DNA from: Lathyrus oleraceus
Lineage: Eukaryota; Streptophyta; Magnoliopsida; Fabales; Fabaceae
Direction: 5' to 3'
Length of the DNA: 64,000 nt
Assembly: GCF_024323335.1 (NCBI RefSeq)
Contig: NC_066581.1
Span: 34,180,699-34,244,698 of the forward strand
Made by a program: the position numbers and the translations under genes. This document shows positions 9,692 to 20,850 of the stretch, piece after piece (the stretch's first letter is position 1; each line of letters opens with the position of its first letter). The notes below the pieces were generated by a model. That model searched no databases. It worked only from the letters and a program-made list of their open reading frames with translations, and was not told the DNA's origin.

Positions 9692-12600
9692 ATGTCTTCT
9701 GAATTTCTTCGAATGTTAAACACTTCGGATTATTCATCCGTAATATCTATGAACATATTTGTCGCATTGCTATGCGGTTGTATAGTACTTGGTCATCTTC
9801 TCGAGGATAATCGCTGGGTTAACGAATCTATCACAGCTCTTCTGATAGTAAGTCTATCGCTTCACGGTTCAACCGATTGAAAATATTCGATTTGGTTCGT
9901 AAAGTGGTGACTGAATTTGATTTTGATTTGTTTTGATCAGGGTCTTTGCACTGGCGAGGTTATTTTGTTGATAAGTCGCGGAAAAAGCTCGCATCTTCTT
10001 GTTTTCAGCGAAGATCTTTTTTTCATATACCTTCTACCTCCCATCATATTCAATGCCGGGTAAATTTTGTTTTGCAACATGTTTTTATCTGTGTTTGTTT
10101 CATTGTTTGATTAAGAGTAGATTGAAAGAACTCATATTCTGTTAATTAGAGTTTATGATTTGGACTATTTCAGGTTTCAGGTGAAAAAGAAACGGTTTTT
10201 TGTTAATTTCATGACAATTATGATGTTTGGTGCTGTTGGTACATTGATAAGTTGTAGCATCATAAGTTTTGGTATGTTTTTTCTCTTTAAATTGATCCTA
10301 ACCTTTATCAATTTATCGAGAAAACTCGGGTAGTTACTTTAAGAAAACTATCCTTATCCTTGTTGAGAAGAGTCTAATTCTGATCTGAGTTAATTTTTTG
10401 AAGCATTGTTTCAGGTGTATTACAAATTTTTAAGAGATTGGGTTTCCGCGAACTCGATCTAGGAGATGCTATAGGTAATTGGGGCAATATTTAGCAATTT
10501 ATCTATACATTTAGCAACTTGTGTCAACTGTCTAATTCGGTTTGTGACTCACTTTTGAAATGAAATTTCAGCAATTGGAGCGATATTTGCCGCGACAGAT
10601 TCAGTGTGCACATTGCAGGTTTGTAACAATAATTTGTGTCTCTTTGTCTTCCAAAGCAAGTATAAGGTGTCAATGCTAAGTACTGAAATTTGAAATGATG
10701 GTGATGATGATGATGCAGGTGTTAAACCAGGATGAGACACCTTTACTATACAGCCTTGTATTTGGCGAGGGCGTTGTGAATGATGCTACTTCGGTGGTGC
10801 TTTTCAACGCAATCAAAAGTTTTGATCTTGAACGATTCGACCATGGACTTGTCTTGCAATTTTTCGGCAACTTCTTGTATTTGTTTATAGCAAGCACCAT
10901 GCTTGGAGTTTTGGTAACTAACTATCTTGCTCTCTATCTGATTCTCATGTACACATCACAATCTATCTTTTTTATATAGATAAACGTTAGTAAGTTAGTG
11001 AGTTACGTTTAAGTCTCAGAGACTCTTAAATAGTACTTGTTCGATGTCCCTCAGTTCACCAAACGGGCTAATGGCTTGGGACATAAACACGAGCTATATA
11101 TATCAATACGAGCATCGATATGTGCGTGTGACTCGGGTGTAATGTGTTTTCGTGCTTTGCAGGGTGGTCTACTTAGTGCTTACATTATCAAAAAGCTCTA
11201 TTTTGGAAGGTATGTATTCTATTGGTTTATGACCGAGTTGGTAATTTTATTAAGAATTTAGTACAATTTTTTTCGGAAGTTGAACGAGTTTGTCACTCGT
11301 TGTAGGCACTCAACTGATCGCGAGGTTGCTCTCATGATGTTAATGGCATACCTTACCTATATACTAGCTGAAGTAAGCTCTAAAGAACTTAAGAAATATT
11401 TTCGAACTTTACATATTTCGTCTAATTTAGTTTCTTACATAAATCTACATGTTCTGCAGTTATGGTATCTGAGTGGCATTCTCACTGTATTCTTCTGTGG
11501 AATTGTAATGTCTCATTATACATGGCATAATGTGACTGAGAGCTCAAGAATCACTACCAAGTATACATCTTCTAAACTCTTGAAGTTATATTTGGATCTA
11601 TTCGGAGTAGCAAAGTAACCCTATTTGTCTTTACTTTTACAGACATTCATTTGCAACCTTGTCATTTGTTGCCGAGACGTTTCTCTTCCTTTACGTTGGT
11701 ATGGATGCCTTGGACATGGAAAAATGGAGATTTGTTAGTGATAGGTATGTCACATGTTCTCTTTTAAAACTTGTTAATATTAACGAAATACCGTTGAAAC
11801 CCCAAAGGTTGATCTGTTGGTGAAGGCTTGAGTCCTGAGAGTGTGTTCCTCTCAAGATCTCAGGTTTGAATCCTGCTAGGTGCTAACAATCTCTGTGTTG
11901 GGTCAGTACATACAGAGTTTTGCTCCCAAAACCGAATACCAAGCTTTCTAAAATAAAAACGAAAGACTGTTGAATATTCTTATGTCATTGCAGACCTGGA
12001 ACATCTGTTGTTGTGAGTTCAGTATTATTAGCCCTAGTCCTCATTGGAAGAGCAGCATTTGTTTTTCCCTTATCATTCTTATCCAACTTGACAAAAAAAT
12101 CAGCAAATGAGAAAATAAGCTTTAGGCAACAGGTATGGCTATATTTCTCTCAGCAAGTACTCTTTTTTTTAGATTTCTTGAGCTACAAGTTATCATCACA
12201 AGCTCTCCGTTTTTATTGTTTTAGGTGATTATTTGGTGGGCTGGTCTTATGAGAGGCGCCGTTTCAATGGCACTTGCCTATAATCAGGTAGAAGCTTAAC
12301 TGAATGATTATAATTTATAATTTATAACATTAGCGTTTATCATATAAGTACTTATGTATAATCTATGAAATGCAGTTTACTATGTCGGGGCATACTCAAC
12401 TTCGATTCAACGCCATCATGATCACAAGTACCATCACTGTCGTGCTTGTCAGTACAATGGTAAGTCAGTGTTCATTTTTCTGTCATATTGAGGTTGTCTT
12501 GTTATTACTTGTAACACAATTTAATAAAAAAAATTCAGGTGTTTGGCATGATGACCAAGCCACTGATAAGGTTTTTGCTTCCACTCGGTCCCGTTCCAAA

Positions 12601-12871
12601 ACGGAAAAGCAGCAGGGTGAATCTCGAAGGCACTTCACCGAAATCAGTCACAGTGCCATTCCTTGGAGATAATCAAGGTTCTGAAGTTGAGATTGATAGC
12701 AATGATTTTCACCGTCCAAGCAGCATTCGTGATTTACTCACCACTCCAACATACACTGTTCATCGGTTATGGCGTAAGTTTGATGATACAATAATGCGCC
12801 CGGTTTTTGGTGGTAGGGGTTTTGTTCCTGTTCGTCCTACTACGCAGAATGAAAATGATCAACCGCAGTGA
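9692..12871 (+). CDS. NHX: Vacuolar (class I) Na+/H+ or K+/H+ antiporter
   Basis: Coding exons: 9692-9847, 9941-10059, 10174-10271, 10415-10474, 10572-10618, 10719-10913, 11163-11209, 11306-11372, 11460-11560, 11643-11744, 11994-12132, 12225-12287, 12376-12459, 12539-12871. All introns are GT-AG. The sum is 1611 nt, giving 536 aa plus stop, the usual length and 14-exon layout of plant class I NHX. Exon 2 holds LFFIYLLPPIIFNAGF, the amiloride-binding segment of this family. Further hydrophobic segments follow, including ATDSVCTLQ, FGEGVVNDATSVVLFNAIK and WAGLMRGAVSMALAYNQ, with acidic residues typical of CPA1 exchangers. The hydrophilic tail from about residue 440 is the regulatory C-terminus. 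Family role: exchange of cytosolic Na+ or K+ for vacuolar H+ at the tonoplast, in salt tolerance, K+ storage and pH control. The ATG at 9692 aligns with other NHX starts. No disabling change was seen. Confidence 0.95.
11795..11945 (+). mobile_element. tRNA-derived SINE-like element in NHX intron 10
   Basis: A pol III box-A-like string (gttggtgaaggct, about 11815-11827) is followed about 35 bases after its end by a box-B-like ggtttgaatcc (11863-11873), the spacing of a tRNA-type promoter. The body resembles legume SINEs that begin near ccccaaaggttgatctg. The string aatacc flanks both sides (11786-11791 and 11935-11940) and may be a short target duplication. It lies in the sense orientation of NHX, inside an intron, away from splice sites. 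Confidence 0.65.
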
Positions 12872-13140
12872 CAATGAGAAGAAATTAGGCTAAGAAACAT
12901 GTAATTTGTAATGTAGAATGAGGGGAAAATCATGAGATCAAGCAGAATGTATTTATGTAAGAACCACAGTTAGTTAGTTAGTTAGGTATAGTTCTATGGG
13001 TAGTGACAAGTTGTTTGCCATAGGTTTATGTATTTAACCGCAGGTTGTATTTTATTTTGGCATTGATAAAAAGTTGATTCACTAAGTTAATCCCCATAAT
13101 ATGTAACATAACATTTCATTTATAAAATAAAAAACTGTTC
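12872..13140 (+). other. NHX 3' untranslated and downstream region
   Basis: AT-rich sequence after the NHX stop, with a (agtt)n run at 12969-12984. No classical AATAAA could be chosen with confidence. Nothing else seen. Confidence 0.5.
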
Positions 13141-13182
13141 TTGTATAATTTTGTTATAACCTAAAAGAGCCACCTACTGGGA

Positions 13183-13262
13183 GTTAAGCCGTCCGAACCA
13201 ACACTCATGGTCCACTCATTCTTTGGACGTGGACCATGAGCCGTCCGAACCAACACTCATTG
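13183..13262. repeat. 23-bp direct repeats around a 9-bp perfect inverted repeat
   Basis: agccgtccgaaccaacactc occurs near 13187 and again near 13240. Between them atggtccac and gtggaccat form a perfect 9-bp stem with a 13-nt loop (about 13207-13237). This looks like a short repeat or MITE relic. Confidence 0.75.
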
Positions 13263-13287
13263 TTTGAATAGATCAATCCCCTGAAAT

Positions 13288-14430
13288 TTGTTTTATGTAT
13301 GGAGACTTACATTTGGAGTTCTTGGACATGGAAATTGTCGTGTCAGGTCTGTTGCTTGTGGAACATGGCATACAACTGCAATCATTGCCGAATGTTTTAA
13401 GTACAATACTTCTTTTACTAGTAAGCTGTTTACATGGGGTGATGGAGATGAAGGGAGACTAGAACATTCCGATAATGGAAACAAGCTGGTACCGACATGT
13501 GTTTTGCAGCTTGTCGACTACGACTTCGTTCAAGTATCTTGTGGAAAGTTTTTACAATGGGAAGTTCAAAATTTGGACAATTGGGAAATCCACATGTTAA
13601 GGATAGAGCAGTTATGGTTGTAGGAATGCTTAAACAAGAGTATGTTCAAAAGAGATATCGTGTGGTTCATATCATGTTGCTGTTTTGACATCTTCAGGGA
13701 GTGTCTACACATGGGGCAAAGGTGAAAATGGACAACTCGGGCTAGGCGATACCCAAAACCGATACATGCCTTCTTTTGTTGAGGCATTAGACAGGCAGGT
13801 AGATACAATAAATTGTGGTCCAAGTTTCACAGTTGCAATATGTTTACATAAAGCTATTTCAATTAGTGACCAATCAAGTTGTAGTGGATGTAGGTTACCA
13901 TTTGGATTCACAAGGAAGAAACACAACTCTTATAACCACTCAATGTAGAATCGACAGATACAACAAAGTCTGATAAGTTACTCAGAAGAAGTTCATTTGT
14001 GTTATATTCCGTATCCTTTACTAACTGAAATTTCATTTGTGTTATATTCTGAATGTGTTTGCTTATTAAGTGCTATATCATTTCATTAATTCAGATAGCT
14101 TTGGAGACTTGAAAAGCAACGTGAACTCCAAAACCATGAAATACAAAAATGTCAACATAAAATTGACAAGAGTTGGTCTGTAGAAAAAAAAAGGCCGCTG
14201 CTAAATGCAAAGCAGCAAAAGAGTTCATAAAAGCTTTGGCATTAAGGATAAGTTCTTTATTGTTGTTATTTTTGTTTTTGTATAAGCCTCTATTTGGATA
14301 AACAACTTAATAAAATTCTTATAGCATAAATTGAGGCTGAATTGGTAGAACAGTACGAGAATGGTGTTTTCATAATGTTGACAACCTTGCCGAGTGGAGA
14401 AAAAGTACTTAAGTGCGTGAGATTTAGGTA
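13288..14430 (+). pseudogene. Broken RCC1-FYVE-BRX (PRAF-like) gene, 3' part
   Basis: RCC1 blades appear as FGVLGHGN, VRSVACGTWHTTAI, KLFTWGDGDEGRLEHSD, VFTMGSSKFGQLGNP and [18 protein letters not shown], in changing frames (shifts near 13550 and 13670). They are followed by [13 protein letters not shown] and a FYVE finger start [10 protein letters not shown] in which later zinc ligands are lost (SYNH where family members have CYNC) and a stop at 13948. After intron-like gaps come a coiled-coil piece (LEKQRELQNHEIQKC and AKCKAAKEFIKALALR, near 14110-14250) and a BRX domain start (VEQYENGVFIMLTTLP, about 14340-14400). The domain order is that of plant PRAF proteins. The PH domain and first blades are missing. 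Retained introns argue for a duplicated rather than retro-copied pseudogene. Confidence 0.9.
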
Positions 14431-14434
14431 ACAA

Positions 14435-15600
14435 TTTTCCAAAGTGCGCAAGAAAAGTTATTTGTGTTGAGCAAAGTGCAAAATATTGATATGGGAATAA
14501 GTAAGCAAATGACAGTATTCGCTAAATCATGTGCAGAACAGTCAATTAAGCTATGACTTTGATGCAACTCAAGTACTTTGAACTACAACTAAGCATTCAT
14601 TGGAGGAAAAACTTTGAACTAGGACAAGTGAAAATTTTTGAAGACACACATACTTTGATTTTGACCAAATTGCTCAAACTAAAAAACATTGCAATGGATT
14701 CAACCTAACTAAGTGTAAGGGATAGCTCAAGATACAATACTACAATTAAAGATCAAAATCAATTTACAAACAAATCGATAAAATCAAATTACAAATAAAT
14801 GATAATTCTGAAATATCTCAAATACGAATCATCAAAATACAAAGAAATACTTCACTGCAATCAACAAAGCAATTTCAACATGTAGCAAAGAAAACTACAT
14901 GAGTGAATTTAAGAAGGACGCGATAAGGGAGTTTAAGATGATCATCTCTTTTTTTTTTGGCATTGAGTTTCAAAGAACTGGTAAAGGCATGCAAATGCAC
15001 CAGATGAGATATGCTAGTTAAATTCTCAAGATTTGAGATGGAGCATTGCAATCCTACACTGATACTTGTTGAACAAAGACTTCAATTGTCAAAGAATGCA
15101 GAAGAAGAATGTGAAGTTGACTCCACTCAAATATAAGGTCGGACCTTACATATATGGTTACAATGACTCAAACTGGTCAGTGACATAGATGGCATGAAAT
15201 CCTTAGCAAATTATATATTTTCATCAAGTGTCTAGAGTGTAGAGTGTAAATGACATGTATAAGAGGAAATCCATTGCAAATTACATTCATTTTTAATTAG
15301 AGAAGTAATAATCTCTTGGTGTTTAAGAAAAGAAAAAGTAGTAAAACCATTTTAAAAGTAGATTCAATAGCAGCAGCACTTAGTGTGTGATATTAACTAA
15401 GATGCATTAGATTATTCAGAGGCTTTATTATTGCGTTGGAATTCTATTACAAACTTGATCTTCCACGCCACTTGTTTAGAAGTTCCATTGAAAGCCAAAT
15501 AAAAATTACAGAGAACAACGATCGAAAGAAATATGCATTCCCATTTTCATTAAGAATACAATAAACATTGCTAATAAGTTAATTAATCAGGATACATTTC
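14435..15600. other. Intergenic, nothing recognised
   Basis: About 1.2 kb of AT-rich DNA downstream of the PRAF-like pseudogene. No coding similarity, repeat array or RNA gene could be supported. Confidence 0.55.
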
Positions 15601-15629
15601 ATCAGAAGCATAGTCTGAAATTTGAACTT

Positions 15630-15880
15630 GTATTGGGTGGGGGCCGCGCGAACGCAGGCCCCCTCAGCAACAAATTATGATGTAGGCTCCACCACTTGGG
15701 TAGACCTTAGGAAAGCACCCCTCCTAAGTGCAATGGAGGTCACAATCCTAGGCCATGGGCCTTCAGGATCACCCATCGACCCCATCCAGGTAAGTATGTT
15801 GCAACGTTGCATATCACTTCTTATTTATAACCTTCTATCACATTTCATTCCTCCAATACAGCCGATGTGGGACTAAATTG
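15630..15880. other. GC-richer island of unknown origin
   Basis: The stretch gggggccgcgcgaacgcaggc onward stands out from its AT-rich surroundings. It ends near ccgatgtgggac (15861-15872), a motif (GTCCCACATCGG on the other strand) common at ends of plant LTR and TRIM elements. No inverted or direct terminal repeats were found by eye, so it stays unclassified. Confidence 0.4.
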
Positions 15881-17650
15881 CTGCTTACAATATTTTAACA
15901 ATGCACTAGTCACTATCCCTTGAACCTTTTATTCAGAGCTGCAGGAGTCTAGCCCAGCTTTTTCTTCTTAAAGCACATGTTTTATTATGATAGATTAATC
16001 AATCATCTGTAGTTGGAATCCATTGTTATAGGCACTACCTTTCAACAGATAAAATACTTGATCATCCATATCAATAAATCTTGCCATACAAGATGTTCCA
16101 ATTTCAAAGACAACAAACAGGTCATACTATGTTTTCTTCTCTTACACATTCTCAACACTTTCTTTACACTTTCCATCAAATAATTACTATGCAAATAAAC
16201 TGAATTACCATTAATTAGTAGTTTACAGATTCAACAGCTTATCTTTTCTCACTTGGTGAGATCCAAAGAATATATATAAATGCTAGTATTTGATATCTAC
16301 AAGCTGATGCCATTTCCTAGCTTACTATCTGCTTATCTTTGATGTTAATTAATATGCTTCAACTATTTCATCATCTTTTTTTCCAATTTATTTACTACAA
16401 CTGTGACTCATTGCTTGTGGATATGATGCTGTGTGTTAGCTCTTATTTAACTTCAAACTTCCATTATGATTATTAATGCAGGAAATCCAACTATATAAAT
16501 GCAGACACATTCCTCATAAATTGATTAAACACATTTCTTGTAGTTAGTTCTACACCACTTCATCCTTCTCTTCAATTTATGCCCAAATTTACTTCTTAAC
16601 CAAGTAACTTCCTTCTTAACCATGTAATCTTGCTAGCTAAGTAACAAAACTTGGTGACCAAGTTATCTTGGTGGCCAAGTAAACTAACTTAGTGGCTAAT
16701 TTTAATCTTACTTCTTGATTAAGATTGCTTCACGATAGGTGGTTAATAATATTAACTAACACATATGTTCGGTATTTTCAACCTATCTTATAATTTAACT
16801 TTATAATTCTCACACTGTAGTGATTGAATCAATAATTTTAAATTTGTAACCACTGGTATCATATTCGCAACTGGTGAGATGGTATGTTATGATCGATGAA
16901 TTCAATACTCATTCATTCATTTTAGATATCGATTCAATTTTAAATCATTGCATAAAGTTAGAAAACTAAAAGAGATTTTCACCTTTTAATGAAGAATTAT
17001 AAATTATATTTTTTCATGCTAACTTGTTTTTAATCTTGAAGTTTCGATTTTCAGATTTAAATCTTAAAGATACTATATTTGTTCATTAATTTAAGATTCA
17101 AATATAAAAAATAAAAAAATAAAACTCTCAAATATTCCTAATTAAAACTTCAAGAAAAAGTAATTTTGAAGACATGGAGAATAGAGATCTAAAGTTTTTT
17201 CTTTAAACCAAGAAGAATAACAATTGTTCTTTAAAAAGAAAAGAAGTAAGAGAAAGGGTTTTTTTTCCTTGGTGAATAACATAAGACAAAGTTGGAGAAT
17301 GGAGATGAATAAAGAGAGAAGATAGAAATATTTTTTAGTTGAGTTAGATTGGAATTATTGATAATTAGAATGAAAAATAGATTGGACTAAAATTAAACTT
17401 TATCAAACTTGAATATGTTCTCTTAAAAATATCAAAATTTTATAGTAACATGTTATAGATTTACTTTTAAATTTGATTCAGACTTTTTTGTCTAATTAAT
17501 TTATTAGTCTATTTAAAAATTTGTTTATTTGTGAAAATGTTATTTTTGACCTATTTTCATAAATTTTTAAAATGACTAAATTTTATTTTTATATTTTAAT
17601 TCAAAATATAATAAAAATAATTATTATTATTATTATTACATATTTAATTG
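15881..17650. other. AT-rich intergenic region, nothing recognised
   Basis: Contains imperfect short repeats of ccaagta (16600-16710) and AT runs. No gene, RNA or element supported. Confidence 0.5.
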
Positions 17651-17653
17651 AAA

Positions 17654-17809
17654 TACACTAATAGTGTAAAATGATTTTACATTGTCACTTAATCTTAGAC
17701 GTTAGATATGAAAATAAGTTTGACTTTTATTTTAAAAATCTATAAAATAATGCATACGGATGATGATGAATCGACAGTATAAATCTTTTTACTTTACACT
17801 GACAGTGCA
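17654..17809. mobile_element. Stowaway/Tc1-like or related MITE, copy 1
   Basis: The ends are imperfect inverted repeats (tacactaatagtgtaaaatg at the left; reverse complement of the right end tgcactgtcagtgtaaagta). The interior (tttgacttttattttaaaaa through tctataaaataatg) recurs at 27,190-27,243. Superfamily assignment is uncertain. Confidence 0.65.
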
Positions 17810-17834
17810 TAATAATTAATCCTTATTATTATTA

Positions 17835-17868
17835 CTAGCGTTCAGACGGGCACGGGAGTGCCCGTCTG
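17835..17868 (-). mobile_element. Helitron-like 3' terminus with perfect 11-bp hairpin
   Basis: On the minus strand a perfect 11-bp stem (CAGACGGGCAC, loop TCCC, GTGCCCGTCTG) is followed by AACG and then CTAG with a T next. This is the Helitron 3' signature: subterminal hairpin, CTRR end, insertion before T. The element would extend to the right. Its other end was not found before 18.06 kb. Confidence 0.65.
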
Positions 17869-18059
17869 CCCGCTTTTTTTAATACGCACAGCAGAGAACA
17901 TTTTCGCATCTAACGCTAACATTTAACTTCTGCTACTAACATTTAATTTTTGTCATTTACTTTATTTGCCTTTATTTTGCGTTATATTCCATATAATTAT
18001 TCATCTCATTCTAAAATGAACATAAAAATGGATAAGACTTAAAAATACAAAAAAAAATA

Positions 18060-19137
18060 AGAAAAATCCCTTAGCATGGAAAGGACTTTGGACAATGGAT
18101 TTAGAGACTCATTAGGACCCTTGCAAAAGACCTTGGACAAATATTCAACCCTAACATGGAAGGAGCATTCAAGAATTCAAAATTGTAATCTTTTATGCGC
18201 TTTCTAGTTTATGACACAATTGGACACACACGGCTTTCTCTTGGGCTACCTGACAATAAGATCTTTTATTTCATGTACTCCCTTGTACTTTACATGTACC
18301 CCCTCCCTTTTCCAATGTATGATTTTACTCATATTTTTCTTTTATTACTTTATAGCTACTCCTTAGGCATTAGGAGCGATCACCATTTCGTAATCAATAA
18401 TCAAACCCTTGATCCAACGCCAAGCGGTCTTTTTTAAATCAAAATCAATAAACAAACCCTTGATCCAACATCAAGCGGTCTTTTTCCAAATCAAATTCAA
18501 AAACACAATAAATACGATTAGGATTGTACTTACGAGCCTTAAATGGTAAATAAGGGATGAGACTGAAGTTTTCCTACACTCATTCTGAATGCTTCGAACA
18601 CAAGACGTTTGGCTTGGTAGTTCGAGGTATTCACCTTTATCCATAGTCTTTAGTGCAATCCAAAATCAATAACACTTTCTCAAAACCTAAAAACAATTCA
18701 ATGCATTCAAACCTTTTGTTTGAAGCCTTAGGGCGACATAATCAAAAACCCTTATTCAAAGTAATAAAATCAACCAAACAAACAAATATTTTAAACCCAC
18801 GAACTACGGGGCTCCGATTTCCCACTTCAACAAGTGGGCATACATAGGCATGAGGACCCAATCCTTGGCGAGCACACTAATTTAAAATCTACCTCCACTC
18901 CGCAAACCTTTGGTAAGCAAACATTCGATAAACAATACACACGTAAGCACAAACATCCTAGATGGTTCCTATGGAGTACCATGGATATGAGGAGTGCTAA
19001 TACATTCTTCTTGCATAACCGACTTCCGAACTTGTTCGTGGTTGCGACGACCACTCTTTGGGGTTTTCTCGATATTTTTCCATTTCTTTGGAATAAATAA
19101 AAACTGATGGTGACTCTGTATTTTTCACGTAGCGACA
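18060..19137 (+). mobile_element. Fragment of an Ogre-type LTR (3' end), plus orientation
   Basis: The right end (about 18,830-19,137) matches in inverse orientation the end of the LTR at 44,534-44,760, including gagtcaccatcagtttttat-like and ggaaggtattagcacccctc-like segments; it closes with agcgaca at 19,137. The fragment contains two cttgatccaac hairpin modules (18,410 and 18,464). Its left end is not defined and 18,060 is approximate. The first base after it (19,138) is the last base of a KCS pseudogene, so the LTR terminus marks an insertion or recombination point. Confidence 0.75.
18395..18490 (+). repeat. Two 50-bp direct repeats with CCAAC-loop hairpins
   Basis: The segment cccttgatccaacgccaagc recurs as cccttgatccaacatcaagc about 54 bp later, each followed by ggtcttttt. 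The second forms CTTGAT-CCAAC-ATCAAG, a perfect 6-bp stem. The loop is the complement of the GTTGG core seen at 45.55 and 45.66 kb. Confidence 0.75.
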
Positions 19138-19841
19138 ATATTTATTCACGATCATTGAAGAAAGTGAAGGTATAAGGTTAAACAAACTACAATTCACAAC
19201 GAGAATTCCAATTTCTATTGGACTTAGGTATGTGTTAATGAAAAGATCATCCAACGCACCAAACATGACAGGTTTTCCTTTGCATCTGTCCACAGAGATT
19301 GAAGGATGGGAAGGAATGCAATGCATGGCTTCAGGAATGTAAGTTTCATCGTCGAGACCAGATCGAAGAAGAATCTTATGCTGGAAATCCAAAGAGGAAC
19401 CGTCAAAATCCGGTGAGATGTGAATGTTGGATGAAGTTGTGGAATAGAGCTTTAAGGTGATCGGCAGGACAGAAACAAATGAAGTCGATGAGGTAGATGG
19501 CGCGTGTGAATATTAAAAATGAAAGCAAAGAATGTGAAACCAGATAAAGTGATAATATGGATGAGGTTGAAGTTATATCCAACTAGCCATAATTGGTTGA
19601 GATTTTTGGTTAAGGAGAGTTGGAATAAAGTGATTATGATTAAGAGGGTGAAAGATAGGGTTAAGAGATTTGAGATAAAGTAGGGGTAACCTAACTTGAC
19701 GTACTTGAGTTTCAAGTTGTGGAGAAAATTTGGGAGAAGAATTCTTTCCCTAACTGCGGTGGAACCGTCGCCTTCGTCCAAATGTGTGGTGTTGTCTGAC
19801 ATCTTCATCTTCGGAAGAGGTGCTGGAGAATACATATCCAC
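19138..19841 (-). pseudogene. 3-ketoacyl-CoA synthase (KCS) N-terminal pseudogene
   Basis: The minus-strand frame from 19,841 reads an acidic N-terminus, then LKLKYVKLGYPYFISNLL and two hydrophobic segments (about residues 48-72 and 88-112), as in ER-bound KCS enzymes. A frameshift near 19,455 and another near 19,400 lead into FQHKILLRSGLDDETYIPEA, VMFGALDDLF, GILVVNCSLFNLIPSLSSMI and VNKY, after which similarity stops exactly at 19,138 beside an LTR end. The family role is condensation of malonyl-CoA with acyl-CoA in very-long-chain fatty acid elongation. The catalytic Cys and the His/Asn pair lie beyond the break and are absent. Two frameshifts and truncation make it dead. Confidence 0.9.
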
Positions 19842-20146
19842 GTTTCGGTGAATTGAACCGTTATAGAAATAGTTAATTGGTGCATAAGATTTTGAAGAGA
19901 ATACGTGTTTTTATCTAAATTTTACTGCCAATAATAATATTATTATTATTTTAAAATTATTATTATTAATCAGTTGAACCGTGTTATGCAAATATTGTTT
20001 ATACTAGCTTCCAAACGGGCACATCCGCTTTTTTTACTGCGCTAACGCGTGAAAATATTAATAGTATCTTTTTTTATATGTTTGATTTTAATATAAACTA
20101 TTTATATGATGAATTATATTGGTATTTATTCGGATACATGTTAAGT

Positions 20147-20353
20147 TTTATCTTAATCTTTTTATGATTTTCAACTATCTATAAAATTATATAAAGACAA
20201 AACTTAATTTTGGTGTAACGTATTTTCTTTTTTTCATAATATATGGTATTCCTAATCACGTTATGAAAAAAAGAAAATACGTTACACCAAAATTAAGTTT
20301 TGTCTTTATATAATTTTATAGATAGTTGAAAATCATAAAAAGATTTAGATAAA
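20147..20353. repeat. 93-bp inverted repeat with 21-nt loop
   Basis: Arms 20,147-20,239 and 20,261-20,353 are reverse complements with only one mismatch that I can see. The loop is 20,240-20,260. Both arms carry the sequence ataaagacaaaacttaattt, which is the Helitron-like 5'-end sequence. Confidence 0.93.
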
Positions 20354-20706
20354 ATAAGACAAAATATGTTTAATAAATAATTAATCATAAACATTAACAG
20401 AGACATTAAGTGACATTGTTATATCTTTTATTGCGCAAATGCGTAGAAATATTAACAATGTCTTTTTGAAAAAAATTATTTTAATATACATTACTTATAT
20501 GATCAAACATGTGATATCTGTTCAAATATATATTAAATTTTATTTATAATATGTAGTATTATGTCAATGTTTGAAAATTAAAATAGATATATTATTTTTA
20601 AAGTTGTCAATAAAAATGCATTATTCAACCTATAAAAATATATATAAATTAAATAGTTAAAAATTGTATCTCTCAATTTACTAAACAAATAAGCATAAAG
20701 ATAAAC

Positions 20707-20850
20707 ATTAACTCTCTCTCACTCTCTCTCTCCTCTCCCCTCTCTCCTCTTCCCCCTCTCTCTATCTCATTTTCCCTCTTCCTCTCTCTCTCTCTCCCTC
20801 CCTCCCTACCTCTTCCTATCCCTTTCTCTCTCCCTCCCTCCATCTCATAT
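20707..20850. repeat. Pyrimidine (CT)n microsatellite
   Basis: About 145 bases of nearly pure C/T on the plus strand with CT, CCT and CCCT steps, flanked by AT-rich DNA. It ends in catctcatatatgagagag, a short palindrome. Confidence 0.9.

Noticed and set aside
15622..15876. 84-codon frame in the GC-rich island
   Set aside because: No protein family recognised; the open frame is explained by GC content.
18827..19392. Overlapping 88- to 131-codon frames on both strands
   Set aside because: They straddle the LTR/KCS junction and are chance fusions of LTR and pseudogene sequence.
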